Below are positions 1-9,071 of a stretch of DNA of 64,000 bases, piece by piece (the first letter of the stretch is position 1; each line of letters opens with the position of its first letter). Location of the stretch: positions 3,312,501-3,376,500 of the forward strand of contig NZ_CP048410.1 in assembly GCF_019357415.1 (NCBI RefSeq). The letters are read 5' to 3'. The translations under genes were made by a program, and so were the position numbers. The notes beneath the pieces were generated by a model that did not search any database, was not told the origin of the DNA, and was given only the letters and a program-made list of their open reading frames with translations. Source of the stretch: Gramella sp. MT6 (GTDB taxonomy: Bacteria; Bacteroidota; Bacteroidia; Flavobacteriales; Flavobacteriaceae).

Positions 1-2462
1 TTTTTCTTTATTTCATCAAGAGAAATTATCTCAGCTGTATTATTAATAATTCGGTAGGGAAAAAACACGTATTTATCTGTCACAAGATGCCCATAACGAT
101 GTACATCTTTACCCATTAAAAATGGCTTAAATAAATCAGTTTCTAAATCATAAGTTTTGTCACTGATAGGTACTCGCAATGTAAAATCTGAACCATCCAC
201 TTTCTCTAAAACGAAGAGAGAATCTCTACTCGTCTGCAATCCTACAAAGATGTCTTCAAAAACTTCAGAAAATAATCTAGCTTCAGAATAGATTTTATTA
301 AATACATTAAAACCTAAATTTTTTTCAAAAAGGACCCATTGATTGCCTCCGTAAAGTTCGGATGATCTTTTAATCATTTCAAAAGTAATGAAGGTATAGA
401 GCTTTTTATCTAACATTAAATTCCTAAAATCTGATTTATATTTAAATCGTTGAAAGAGGAATCCAATTTTCGGTCTCCTATTAAACTGGCAAACACAAGT
501 GTAAGTATCAGCATCTTCAAAGACCATGTTCGCACCAAAATGTGCTACTTCTTCAATAAAATGTCCCTTCTCGAGGTATTCCCTAAACACTTCAGATGAT
601 GCCGAATTAAAAAATTTATGAGGGAAAATAAAAGCATTATTGCCCTCTAGAGAGGAAATATTATTAGCCAATTCAAAAAAAATGTTTGCTATGTCATAAG
701 CTCCTTTTGCATTTTCGTAATTCGATTCATAAAAATTTTTCTCTTGAGGTTGAGATGATTGAATCTCCTGCACTCTCATATATGGTGGATTTCCAATTAC
801 CACATCAAAACCTCTAAAGTCCCCCTCATCATCCAATACTTCGGGAAATTCAAAGCGCCACTCAAAGGCGTTTTCATAGATCTTATTGTCCTTGATCTCT
901 GCGATCTCGGTTTCCAGCTTTTTACTCTCCTTGGTCAGTTTCTCCAGCTTTTTGTTCCAGGCCGCTTTTTCCCGTTTAGATTGTTCAAAAAGTTTGGTCT
1001 GGTTGGCCATGATAAAGATCTCTCCCTTCACCTTTTGCAGCCTCTTTACTTTGGGGTCATTAGAAGATATCTCGCTTCTAAAATCATTCTTGATATCGTG
1101 GATGATGCGCTCCATCTCCCGCTTCTGCTCCTTATTCTCGGCATTCCGGTAAGTATCCACCGCCACCCGGTAGCTGTCGATGCTCCATTTGCTATCCTTT
1201 AAGGCCTTGCTCAGGTCGGCATCCAGGTCGAAACGGCTTATCAGGGAGTTCCCACACTTGATGTTGATATCGATATTGGGCAGGGTTTCCAGTTCGGTCT
1301 CATTTCTATAATAAGCATTCTTTAATAGCTCTATCCATAATCGCAGGCGGCAGATCTTAACAGAGTTGGAATTTATATCCACACCAAAAAGACAGTTCTC
1401 AATGATCTGTTGCTTTTCATGGAAAAGCGCTTCCTGTACCCGCTGGCTTTCCTTAGAATTAGGATTGTATTCAAATAGTTCGCCTTCTTCATCGGTCACC
1501 ACCAGTTCGTCGTTTACCACCTCCACCTGGTACTCCTTTAATCTTCTGCCACTACGATCCTGCAGGATATTCAGGTCGTTCTTAATGGAGATCATTTCAT
1601 TTAAAGCAGAAACTAAAAAGTGTCCAGATCCTACAGCGGGATCACAGATCTTCAGACTGTTTATAATTTTATTGGCTTCCTCACGGTCTTCTATACAATC
1701 GTATAGTTCATCCAGGTCTTTACAATTCCAGCCTTTGGTTTCGTTGAACTTTTGCACCACCGCTTTCCTGATGGTTTCCCGGCACATATACATAGTGATA
1801 AAACCGGGAGTAAAGAAAGACCCGTCTTTATACCCATTGATCTTTTCAAAGATAAGCCCCAGCACCGAGGCATTGATAAGCGTTTTATTATCCTCCTGTA
1901 TGGTCTCCCCACCTTCACTGCTAAAGTCATAGGCATTCAGAAATTCAAACAGGTATTCCAGGGCATTCAGCTCTCCGGTTCTCTTCTTTCCTTTTTTATC
2001 CTTGAGGACGGTGGCACTGTAAATAGGAAGGATCTTATCGTCCCGTAGGTTGCTTATAAATAAGGTGGAATGTTCTATATCGGTTGGTTCAAAAAGCGAA
2101 CTGTTCAGGTAAGGCACCTTTTCGAACAATGCCTTTACATCTTCATTTCGCTCTCCGTGTTGTCTCGCCAGCACCTGGAAAAATAAACTGTTTAGATCAT
2201 CATAATTATGAATTCTATCCATGTTTAAGAACTCATAAGATCTATCTCCTTTATGATAGGTAACCAGCTGGGCTTCCAGCAATTTTAAGAACAGGATTCG
2301 GTTAAGCCAGGTTATACTTAGCTCAAGACCAACATTAAACAGGCGTTCCTGTTGATTCGCTCCAAACTGTAAAGGATTCTCCAGTCGGCTTATCTTATCG
2401 GTACTATCCAGCTGTATGATGGCATTCTCCAGGAAAGATCCCGTATTGCGCTTACCTTCCTT
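1..2462 (-). pseudogene. Type IIG restriction-modification protein, methyltransferase/specificity part (cut off by window edge, separated by TAG from its N-terminus)
   Basis: The minus strand is open in one frame from just after the TAG at 2463-2465 to the window edge, about 820 codons. It continues the frame of the N-terminal piece upstream. It carries the N6-adenine methyltransferase motifs: SAM-binding DPAVGSG (near 1626-1643) and catalytic NPPY in GFDVVIGNPPY (near 780-812). The part after NPPY should be the target-recognition region. The layout, nuclease then helical linker then methylase then recognition domain in one chain, is that of Eco57I-like type IIG enzymes. No good restart codon lies just after the TAG (first Met about 90 codons on), so without readthrough this part is probably untranslated. 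The C-terminus lies outside the window. Confidence 0.82.
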
Positions 2463-3314
2463 CTACCGTTCGATGATCTTCTTGCCTCCCTGTTTGGTTT
2501 CGGTCAGGCCTATGATATGCAATAATTCGCCATAAAATCTTTTGTCCAGGCTGTTGCTATCGTTGGTAAAAGGCAGTTTGAGCAAATGTTCAGGAGAAAA
2601 AAGCTTGAAAAGGGTAATTAACTTATTGTCGTCTTTCGGGTTATTATTTCGAAGTGGCTTCTCATAATTCCGGATATCGAAGTAAGTAAACTCCAGTGAT
2701 GTATCCAGTTGAGCTATAAAAGGTTCGGCAACTTCCCGGTAAAAGAAATCGGTAGTTTTCCCGGCCAGTCTCCCAGCCTCAAAATCCTCAAATTGATTTA
2801 CCAGTTTCTTATTTTGTGCGAAAGATTTTTCGAAAATATTGGCATCGAAAATATACCATTCGTTGATATTGGTAGCTACCAGGTATTTCACTTCCAGGTT
2901 TTTCTGGCTGATTCGTTCCCTTAGATAATACAAGACCAGTTCCTGGAAAGCCTTTACATTGATCCTTTCCCGGCTGATCATTTCACTCTTATTCTTAGGC
3001 TTTTTAGCCTCAATGATCACCCCCACCGTACTTTTCGCCTTCTTGCCGTTATGGATCACCAGGTCGTTGCGCCCCTTAGTATTAATGAAATGGTCTGGAT
3101 CGTAATAGGTCTTTTTCAGGAAATCGGTGACCAGGTTCTTATGAAATTCCTCAGACTCGGAATCATTGGTTCGATCCAGTAATTGTTTAAGGTTCTCTTT
3201 AAAGCTCTCTATGCGGGAGCGATTGGGTTTTACCTTTAAAAAGGCCTTATTAAGTGCCTTTCTTGGTTTGAGTATATTGAAACTTTTTGAATTGGTTTCC
3301 TGTTCCGTCTGCAT
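2463..3314 (-). CDS. Type IIG restriction-modification protein, N-terminal nuclease fragment ending at a premature TAG
   Basis: This 283-residue reading frame is the N-terminal portion of a type IIG enzyme. A PD-(D/E)xK-like nuclease core is visible: a GRNDLVI stretch followed by VGVIIEAKKP supplies the acidic and E-x-K residues (about residues 80-105). The chain ends in GKKIIER-TAG and then continues in the same frame as KEGKRNTGSFLENAI, which reads naturally as the missing middle of the protein. A single base change (for example AAG to TAG) would explain the break. If real, it leaves a nuclease domain without its methylase and target-recognition parts, probably an inactive system. The gene is the outermost identified cargo of the mobile element on this side. 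Confidence 0.8.
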   Translation of the reverse strand: MQTEQETNSKSFNILKPRKALNKAFLKVKPNRSRIESFKENLKQLLDRTNDSESEEFHKNLVTDFLKKTYYDPDHFINTKGRNDLVIHNGKKAKSTVGVIIEAKKPKNKSEMISRERINVKAFQELVLYYLRERISQKNLEVKYLVATNINEWYIFDANIFEKSFAQNKKLVNQFEDFEAGRLAGKTTDFFYREVAEPFIAQLDTSLEFTYFDIRNYEKPLRNNNPKDDNKLITLFKLFSPEHLLKLPFTNDSNSLDKRFYGELLHIIGLTETKQGGKKIIER

Positions 3315-3489
3315 GCAGAAATGAGGTTAGTTTAATAACAGAGAGCTAGTAGGGAACACTCTCTGAAATGGAAAATCATAAAATATAACTTCCCCTTATA
3401 AATTTTTAACAAGATATAAAGAAGATCCAAATCTTAAAATCTAAAATATAAAAAGCTATCAACAGGAAATCAAGTGATAGGCTGGAAGT

Positions 3490-5073
3490 TTATTTTCCAA
3501 AGATCGAATGCGCCTCAGCAAGTATTTTTTTAAAGTTCGCTTCGATCTCTTCTTCTGAGTAATATACCGATGAGTCCGGCAAACTTCTTTCTATGGAAGG
3601 GTTTAGAAATTGCAATTTTCTGTCCTGTCCATCAGCATACGTAATAAACTCTCCCTGTTTCAACCTAAAAAATACATCTGCCCTGATCTTTGGCACCTCT
3701 TTTTCACCGGTAGTCACCCGGGTGTCAAAGTCCAGGGTATAGCCACGGCTGATACTTCGCGTAGGATCCTTGATGATCTCAAAAAAGCGTTCATAATATT
3801 TGGCGGTATCAGGGTCGTTCACCTTTCCGAAGAACTGATAAGAAAGGTTAGCCAGGATCGCCTTGCTTGCCTTATCACCGTACATCATATCATTCTGGAT
3901 CTTATCCTGCATAACATAAACAGTCGCGATATCGTAGCTCCTTAAAGTGGCCGGGATACGATGCATATTGAGTAGCCTGATGGTAGGAGCTTCTTCCATC
4001 AGGAGAAAAGAAGGATTGGACCTCCTAACGCTCATTTGTTTGGTGATGGTATGCATGATGGTCGCGATCACAGGCGAATAGGCGGTTTCATATTTGGGAT
4101 TGTTCACCAGGCTTATTACCGCCGGATTTTCCGGGTGGTTGATATTCAGCGGGATTTCATCTGCCGAAAGGACCATAAATATGTGCTTGGTGCTGATTTT
4201 CTTCAGGGCATTAGACAAGGTACTTTTCACGCCGGCAGTTTGTCTTTCAGAATCCTTTCCGCTAATAAAGGCATTGGCCATGGTTCTTGAGATAGGATTT
4301 GTATCCAGGAAAGCGATCAGGCTTTCGGTATCCAGTAATTGAAAGATCATGATCAGGTGAGGCAGGGTACATAACTGGGGATAGGAGGTTTTCAGTTTCC
4401 AGATCAATCCACCAATCAAACCCTCAGCCGCATCGTTAAAGAACTTATTGGTTCCCGTGGCCCCTGTTTCTTTTTGCTCCAGAAGATTTCCAATGAGCAC
4501 CCTGGAAATTTCGTTTACGCTTTCCTCATTCTCAAGATACCTTGGAGCAATGGGATTGACCCGATGAACGATCTTATCGAAGGAAACTATATAAAAAGGA
4601 ATCTGTGATCTTTTAAAAACGGGATAAGCCATTTCGGTCAGTTCAAAATCTTTGTAATCATGTATAACCCCGCTGAATGAATAGTTACTGAAATGTTTAA
4701 GAAAACCATGTACAAGGCTTTCAGTTTTCCCGCTACCAGCTGAACCTATTATGGAAACTCCCCTCCGAATATTATTGATCGAGAATTCACCCTTATTTGT
4801 CTTAAAAGTCACCTGGTATTTCATGTCCACGTTCTCCTTCCTTTTATCCTGATGGAAAACATAAAATATGGTATTTCCTAAGAGCAAAGGACATCCAAGG
4901 TATAAGCTTAATTCTGAAATATAATTTAGATCCAGCTCTGGATAAACAAGGTAAACAAGAAGACAAAAACTAATGATCAGGTTGAATAAATAAGCCATTT
5001 TAAAGATCCGGAAATTCAGGAAAAACAGGAGGTAAAGTCCGAATACAACTAGTATAATATTAATGGCTGTCAT
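3490..5073 (-). CDS. Mobilization coupling protein, VirD4/TraG-like ATPase (MobC type)
   Basis: A 527-residue DNA-pumping ATPase of the type IV coupling protein family, expected to link the relaxase-bound strand to a mating channel at the inner membrane. Two or three hydrophobic segments occupy residues 1-75, followed by Walker A GSAGSGKT (110-117) and a Walker B-like FLLMEEAP in the second half. The small membrane anchor and position next to the relaxase match the coupling proteins of Bacteroidetes mobilizable elements. It starts 11 bp after the relaxase stop, so the three mob genes form one operon read leftward. No other type IV secretion genes are in the window, so transfer would need a helper system. 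Confidence 0.85.
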   Translation of the reverse strand: MTAINIILVVFGLYLLFFLNFRIFKMAYLFNLIISFCLLVYLVYPELDLNYISELSLYLGCPLLLGNTIFYVFHQDKRKENVDMKYQVTFKTNKGEFSINNIRRGVSIIGSAGSGKTESLVHGFLKHFSNYSFSGVIHDYKDFELTEMAYPVFKRSQIPFYIVSFDKIVHRVNPIAPRYLENEESVNEISRVLIGNLLEQKETGATGTNKFFNDAAEGLIGGLIWKLKTSYPQLCTLPHLIMIFQLLDTESLIAFLDTNPISRTMANAFISGKDSERQTAGVKSTLSNALKKISTKHIFMVLSADEIPLNINHPENPAVISLVNNPKYETAYSPVIATIMHTITKQMSVRRSNPSFLLMEEAPTIRLLNMHRIPATLRSYDIATVYVMQDKIQNDMMYGDKASKAILANLSYQFFGKVNDPDTAKYYERFFEIIKDPTRSISRGYTLDFDTRVTTGEKEVPKIRADVFFRLKQGEFITYADGQDRKLQFLNPSIERSLPDSSVYYSEEEIEANFKKILAEAHSIFGK

Positions 5074-5084
5074 AACATTATTAA

Positions 5085-6116
5085 TTAAACCCCGATGGAA
5101 CCGGAACTTATCGCTGTATCTATTCCGCGCTTCAGCTTATTGAAGATTTTAAGTGCCAGTTGCGCTTTATTGACCGGGATAGCAGGAATCATAGGCACTC
5201 CCCTTTCTCTTAGCATTTTAAAAGCAATCGCTTTTTCATTCGCAGGTAAACCCAGCAGCACGGAAAAATAGATCTTGGGATCTTTAATAAATTGTTTCCT
5301 GGCCTCATAAGTTTCCACAAAATTTCGTTCATATTTGAATAGGCGGTCAAAGCTTTGCTCTGCCCTGTTGAAAAAGGCGTCTCTGTCAAAACCCCGTTTT
5401 ACAAGTTTTCCGTTAAACTCGACTTCAGAAGATTTGTATTTACTTCCCGGGGAAAGGCTAAAGGAATTAGACATATCCTTTCGGCTAACGATGATATGGA
5501 TATGGCTTTGGTTTCCCGCTTTTAACATGCCTTGGGTAATTCGCTGTCCATTTAACTGATGCGGCGCCTCCTTCTCAAGTCGGGCTATCATTTTTTCCAG
5601 TTTTGAGACATCTCCACTTATTTCTCCGCGTTTGATTTTTTGAATTTCATCCTTACACTTCAATATTCTTGTAGCATACGGCTGATTTTCCCGGACCTGA
5701 ACATCGGTACCTTTAAAAGTCCTCTGGTGTTCTATTTTCGCATAATACTTTATGTCTTGAACGCTTATAGCTTTTCCATTGATTTCCCTGTTAAAACTGG
5801 CCGCATAATCTTTCATGATCTCACGGGTATAGGTCTTTAGGTCCAGGCTATGATTTTGTAATCTTCGAAGCTCATACTGCGACGGGCTCACCGTGATGGA
5901 ATAGAATTTAGGTTCTACTTTTTTTAATTTTGAAGTATTGGCATCTATCTCTCTAACAACTTCATGGGCGCTTAGCTTTTCCCCACTCTGGTTAAAGAAA
6001 TGTTCCATTTCTTCTATTTCGAGATTCTGGTTTTCCTTCTCCAAGTATTCCACATAATCGGCTGCACTTTGAGAAAAAGTACTTCCTAATTTCTGAGGGG
6101 TGATGGTGATATACAT
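5085..6116 (-). CDS. mobB: Relaxase, MobB/DUF5712 type
   Basis: A 343-residue relaxase that would nick oriT and lead the transferred strand. The metal-binding HIHIIVSRKD motif (H205, H207) is the HxH signature, followed by SLSPGSKYK and a conserved RGFDRDAFFNRAEQ-like stretch typical of the Bacteroidetes MobB (DUF5712) family. The catalytic tyrosine cannot be assigned by eye. It sits between the accessory protein (17 bp upstream) and the coupling protein (11 bp downstream), the usual MobA-MobB-MobC order. A structured, repeat-rich intergenic region lies just upstream of the operon and is the obvious place for its nick site. Confidence 0.85.
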   Translation of the reverse strand: MYITITPQKLGSTFSQSAADYVEYLEKENQNLEIEEMEHFFNQSGEKLSAHEVVREIDANTSKLKKVEPKFYSITVSPSQYELRRLQNHSLDLKTYTREIMKDYAASFNREINGKAISVQDIKYYAKIEHQRTFKGTDVQVRENQPYATRILKCKDEIQKIKRGEISGDVSKLEKMIARLEKEAPHQLNGQRITQGMLKAGNQSHIHIIVSRKDMSNSFSLSPGSKYKSSEVEFNGKLVKRGFDRDAFFNRAEQSFDRLFKYERNFVETYEARKQFIKDPKIYFSVLLGLPANEKAIAFKMLRERGVPMIPAIPVNKAQLALKIFNKLKRGIDTAISSGSIGV

Positions 6117-6132
6117 TTTAATGGTCTTGATA

Positions 6133-6480
6133 TTATAACTTCTTTTCAGGTAAAGTTGGATCCCTTTTTTCCAGGATCAGGGGTTTCTTTTTGGGTTCAT
6201 TTTCTTCCAGTAGCGATTGCAAAATAGCCAAGGTAGGATTTGCTTTATTCTTCTCTACATTCTTCATGATCGCAATGATCGCATTGGTTCTTTTTTTCAG
6301 GGAGTTTTCTATTTTTCTTCCTGTAGGACCCAATCTTTCCTTTGGAGAAATCTCGTTAAAGAAGAAAAAATCGAGCATGGTAGAAAGTGCTTCTGTATGG
6401 GTTTTGAAATGGGTACGGGAAAATTCCTGAAAACGTTCCGCGGTTTCTTTCTTAAATCGAATGTTTTTAAAAGGCTCCAT
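6133..6480 (-). CDS. Mobilization accessory protein, BfmA/BtgA family
   Basis: A 115-residue basic protein with a short N-terminal stretch (NIRFKKETAERFQEF) resembling a ribbon-helix-helix or helical DNA-binding region, then a charged helical tail. Length, sequence style and position as first gene of the mob operon match BfmA/BtgA-type accessory proteins that help the relaxase at oriT. Its start lies next to a pair of 17-bp direct repeats and a 21-bp palindrome (6501-6560), a likely binding site for it or for the relaxase. Confidence 0.75.
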   Translation of the reverse strand: MEPFKNIRFKKETAERFQEFSRTHFKTHTEALSTMLDFFFFNEISPKERLGPTGRKIENSLKKRTNAIIAIMKNVEKNKANPTLAILQSLLEENEPKKKPLILEKRDPTLPEKKL

Positions 6481-6500
6481 ATTTTCACTTTATTATGAAA

Positions 6501-6560
6501 TTTGCCGCAAATCGATGCCTGTTTACAGGGCTTTCGAATCGATTTGCCGCAAATCGATGA
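6501..6560. repeat. Pair of 17-bp direct repeats plus a 21-bp palindrome upstream of the mob operon
   Basis: The 17-mer TTTGCCGCAAATCGATG occurs at 6501-6517 and again at 6543-6559, a 42-bp (four helical turn) offset. The second copy is part of a perfect inverted repeat, ATCGATTTGC-C-GCAAATCGAT at 6538-6558. The location 20-80 bp upstream of the first mob gene suggests a binding site for the BfmA/BtgA-type protein, doing autoregulation or relaxosome assembly. The role is inference; the repeats are directly visible. Confidence 0.7.
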
Positions 6561-6599
6561 AAAATCAAAATTCCCCGAATTTGAAATCAACTGAAAAAC

Positions 6600-6893
6600 C
6601 TGGCGTTTAGAAAGAAAATGGAACATGTAACATCGCGTAGCGTGTTATCCTCTTGCTATTCCATTTCCGTCACGCGCAGGCGTGACAAAAATTTCATACA
6701 AACCCGGCAAGGGTGAATTGCATCTTATTAAATAAAAATTTTGATAATGATGTTGAGCAGCGAAAGTCAGAATAGTAGGCTCAACATAGTATTTAAATTC
6801 GCTGGTTTACAGCTTTCTAAATATACGATTTTTATAAATTAAGGAATAAAAAAGACCTGAGTTTATCAGGTCTTATAATTAGATCATTATGGT
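6600..6893. other. Candidate origin of transfer (oriT) with two hairpins
   Basis: This non-coding stretch between the mob operon and radC contains a hairpin TAACA-t-CGC / GCG-TGTTA at 6628-6647 and a perfect 7-bp hairpin GTCACGC-GCAG-GCGTGAC at 6669-6686, with a less structured run between them. Hairpins beside the nick site, just upstream of divergent or leading mob genes, are the normal layout of oriT. No nic site can be identified by eye. The rest of the stretch to 6850 shows nothing further. Confidence 0.45.
6852..6874 (-). terminator. Terminator after the radC-like gene
   Basis: AAGACCTGA and TCAGGTCTT form a 9-bp perfect stem with a 5-nt loop. On the minus strand it is followed by a T-rich run (TTTTTTATTCC), 20 bp beyond the radC-like stop codon. 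Confidence 0.7.
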
Positions 6894-7343
6894 TTATAAA
6901 AGTCCTTCATCTGCAAAACTGAAGAACTGGCCGTCTGGAGTTAAGATCAGGTGATCCAAAACTTTTATATCCAAAAGTATGGCAGCCTTTATGATCTTTT
7001 CGGTTAACCTTTTGTCTGCCTCACTAGGCTTTAATGTTCCGCTGGGATGATTATGAGATAGAATTACTGCCGTTGTTAAACTCTTAAGTATAACGGCGAA
7101 AACTATTCTAAGATCTACCATAGTTCCGGTGATTCCACCGCTGGAAACCTCATAAATACCTTTAACCCTATTGGCGTTATTGAGTAACATAATCTTAAAA
7201 CATTCCTGTAGCCCAATTTTATCTTTATTCCAGGTCTTGTAAAAAACCGCGGTTGCATCTTCAGAAGAGGTGATCTTTGGAGCCTCTGTAATTTTAAAAC
7301 TACCTCTATATTTTATCGATATTTCATTAACTTTAGTTTTCAT
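6894..7343 (-). CDS. RadC-like JAB/MPN domain protein
   Basis: A 149-residue protein made almost only of the JAB/MPN domain of the RadC family. The JAMM motif is complete: HNHPSG with H97 and H99, and D110 in the following PSEAD, with an upstream glutamate candidate in the region of residues 48-65. Stand-alone RadC domains lacking the N-terminal HhH region are common on Bacteroidetes plasmids, phages and integrative elements. Their function is not established; the old link to DNA repair is not well supported. It lies downstream of ssb on the same strand, separated by an apparent terminator stem. Confidence 0.85.
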   Translation of the reverse strand: MKTKVNEISIKYRGSFKITEAPKITSSEDATAVFYKTWNKDKIGLQECFKIMLLNNANRVKGIYEVSSGGITGTMVDLRIVFAVILKSLTTAVILSHNHPSGTLKPSEADKRLTEKIIKAAILLDIKVLDHLILTPDGQFFSFADEGLL

Positions 7344-7370
7344 ATTAATCGTATTTAAGGGTTAAGTGAA

Positions 7371-7406
7371 AAGAGGGCGTTACCGTGAACAAGTACCCGC
7401 CCTCTT
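7371..7406 (-). terminator. Terminator-like stem between ssb and the radC-like gene
   Basis: AAGAGGGCG and CGCCCTCTT form a 9-bp stem with an 18-nt loop, starting 10 bp after the ssb stop. On the minus strand the stem is followed by TTTTCA, so it may end or attenuate ssb transcription. Confidence 0.5.
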
Positions 7407-7415
7407 ATTTTTTAA

Positions 7416-7769
7416 CTACCTGACTGATTCGTCATTTCTTGCACCTAATAGAAGGATTTCATTGGCTTCCACTTCAGTAACGTATCGCTTTACGCCTTCG
7501 TTATCCTCGTAGCTTCTGGACTTCAGTTTTCCGCTTACCCCTATCTCTTTTCCCTTGCTGGCATATTTCTCGATAATTTCCGCGGTTCTTCCCCAGGCTA
7601 CTATGGTATGCCATTCGGTGTTCTGAACTTTCTCACCCTGTTCATTTTTGTAAAACTCATTGGTGGCAAGTGAAAAACGGGCAACTTTCTTTCCGCTTTC
7701 AAGGTTCGTGATTTGTGGCTCCTGGCCCACATTCCCGATCAACTGTACATGATTTCTTAAAGTGCTCAT
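7416..7769 (-). CDS. ssb: Single-stranded DNA-binding protein, element-borne
   Basis: A 117-residue OB-fold protein. MSTLRNHVQLIGNVGQEPQ begins like typical SSB proteins, followed by ATNEFYKNEQGEKVQNTEWH and the GKLKSRSYEDNEG region. It lacks the acidic C-terminal tail (DDDIPF-like) of chromosomal SSBs, as is usual for short SSBs of mobile elements. I chose the ATG at 7767-7769 because it gives the canonical N-terminus. The same frame stays open for another 50 codons upstream, into a lysine/serine-rich stretch starting at 7919, and that upstream part lies in the 0.5-kb repeat. The product probably protects single strands during transfer or establishment. Confidence 0.88.
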   Translation of the reverse strand: MSTLRNHVQLIGNVGQEPQITNLESGKKVARFSLATNEFYKNEQGEKVQNTEWHTIVAWGRTAEIIEKYASKGKEIGVSGKLKSRSYEDNEGVKRYVTEVEANEILLLGARNDESVR

Positions 7770-7840
7770 GATTATAATATTTAAGATTAATAATTTACCT
7801 GAACCTTTCAGGCTTTTGCTTTTATATGATTTACTTTTTG

Positions 7841-8344
7841 TATCTGGAGCGTTTTCCTTTTTTGTTGTTTTTGAGGCGGCTTCCATTGATATGTTATCGT
7901 ATGATTTCATGATGTCCATTTTAGATTTACTTCCCGTAGCGCCTTCGCTGTTACCTTTTTTTTGTTGCTATACAGTTTTCAATATTTGGAATTGAAAAGG
8001 ACTTATAAAAAGGAGCTTGCGACTGGCTTATGCAGTCCGTCAATTTCCAAATGTTGGTATTTTGCTGTCAAAAAAAAGAGTGAGACAGTGAAGGCGTGGA
8101 AGTTTTTCTAAAGGACGATGTGAAATATGATAATATGGGAAGCCACCTCAAATATTTAAATGGAATTCCGCTTAAGCGGACTCCATTCTCGATTGTGGAT
8201 GGAAGGGAGTAATCCAATTTATTTAATAGGTTTGGATTTGCGAAATGTAGGCCTAAGATCGGGGATGGTGTCCAAGACTTTTAAAGCGAAGCTCTTTGCC
8301 CGAAATGTAGCTGTTTAGCGAAATGCAGCGGCAATTTGCTGAGC
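7841..8344. repeat. Left copy of a ~500-bp direct repeat bounding the nos cargo
   Basis: This segment recurs in the same orientation at 18924-19425. The first ~350 bp are almost identical (scattered substitutions and single-base indels in homopolymers), and the right third is more diverged. Both copies start at TATCTGGAGC and end at TGCTGAGC. Each contains a hairpin built on the palindrome CCGCTTAAGCGG with flanking ATGGA/TCCAT (8160-8186 here) and, on the minus strand, a short reading frame beginning M-D/N-I-M-K-S-Y. No transposase or terminal inverted repeat is visible, so it is not a recognisable insertion sequence. The interval from here to 8433 holds no further gene. Confidence 0.92.
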
Positions 8345-8433
8345 TTTATTTCCTAATTTTATTGGATTTTCCCACCAATTAGATCAGAGTAATTTCCCAA
8401 TTTTCAGTTTCCAATAATAAAGCAATTAAAAAT

Positions 8434-8475
8434 AAATATCATATAAAGGACAAAATTGTCCTTTATATGATATTT
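8434..8475. promoter_or_regulatory. 42-bp perfect palindrome, probable operator of the nos operon
   Basis: Two exact 20-nt inverted arms (8434-8453 and 8456-8475) surround two bases. The core half-site is ATAAAGGACA. It lies about 60 bp before the cytochrome c start and just upstream of a -7-like TATTTTTG at 8503-8510. A related, less perfect site precedes the Rrf2 gene. It is probably bound by the Rrf2 protein or a Crp/Fnr-type regulator; the choice cannot be made from sequence alone. Confidence 0.75.
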
Positions 8476-8502
8476 GTCATATTTTCTGATTCCCTTCCAC
8501 TA

Positions 8503-8510
8503 TATTTTTG
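8503..8510 (+). promoter_or_regulatory. Probable -7 promoter element of the nos operon
   Basis: TATTTTTG fits the Bacteroidetes TAnnTTTG element and lies 26 bp upstream of the first start codon. No TTTG -33 box sits at the usual 17-23 bp distance, which would suit a promoter depending on an activator bound at the palindrome upstream. Confidence 0.5.
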
Positions 8511-8535
8511 ATTTAACATTTAAATATCTATCACC

Positions 8536-9039
8536 ATGAAATATGTACTAAAAACTCTTGGTCTACTGATTTTGTTAATAATCATTAGCTGTGGCGGAAA
8601 AGAAGAAAAGAAGGAATCTGATGAAATTCAGCTGGGAAACTACGCTAAAAAAGAAGAAGTGAAAAAGCCTGAAGCATCATCTGCTAATGTTGACATGAAT
8701 GACATGAGCAACAAAGGGATCGGGCCTATCAAAAAAATAGAAATTCCTGATGAGATAGACCATGAAATGGCAGCTAAGGGTAAAGCCATCTTCGATTCCA
8801 AATGTATGGCCTGCCATAAACCCGATAAGAAATTCATCGGTCCTGCCCCAAAAGGAGTTCTGGACAGAAGGTCCCCGGAATGGGTGATGAACATGATGCT
8901 CAATCCTGAGGAAATGATCCTTAAAGATCCTATCGCAAAACAATTATTAATAGAACACAACGGCTCTCCCATGGCCAATCAAAACCTGACCGAGGAAGAT
9001 GCCAGACAGCTTCTGGAATACTTTAGGACGCTTGACTAA
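8536..9039 (+). CDS. c-type cytochrome lipoprotein of the nos operon
   Basis: A 167-residue exported monoheme cytochrome c. The signal peptide ends in a lipobox (IIISC, Cys about residue 19), then comes a Lys/Glu-rich linker and a heme-binding CMACH at about residue 93. A likely axial Met is in GSPMANQN near the C-terminus. It is the first gene of the nos operon, 32 bp before the fasciclin gene. By position and type it should pass electrons from the respiratory chain to N2O reductase in the periplasm, a role suggested for cytochromes next to clade II nosZ in Bacteroidetes. The donor function is inference. Confidence 0.88.
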   Translation: MKYVLKTLGLLILLIIISCGGKEEKKESDEIQLGNYAKKEEVKKPEASSANVDMNDMSNKGIGPIKKIEIPDEIDHEMAAKGKAIFDSKCMACHKPDKKFIGPAPKGVLDRRSPEWVMNMMLNPEEMILKDPIAKQLLIEHNGSPMANQNLTEEDARQLLEYFRTLD

Positions 9040-9071
9040 AGCCTAGAAACAGCTAACTAAATCAATTAAAT

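Noticed and set aside
759..2048. Several plus-strand frames of 80-190 codons
   Set aside because: They lie opposite the type IIG methylase frame, whose motifs are intact, and have no recognisable features.
7841..8344. Repeat as an insertion sequence or MITE
   Set aside because: No terminal inverted repeats, no target duplication seen, no transposase; the internal hairpin is not at the ends.
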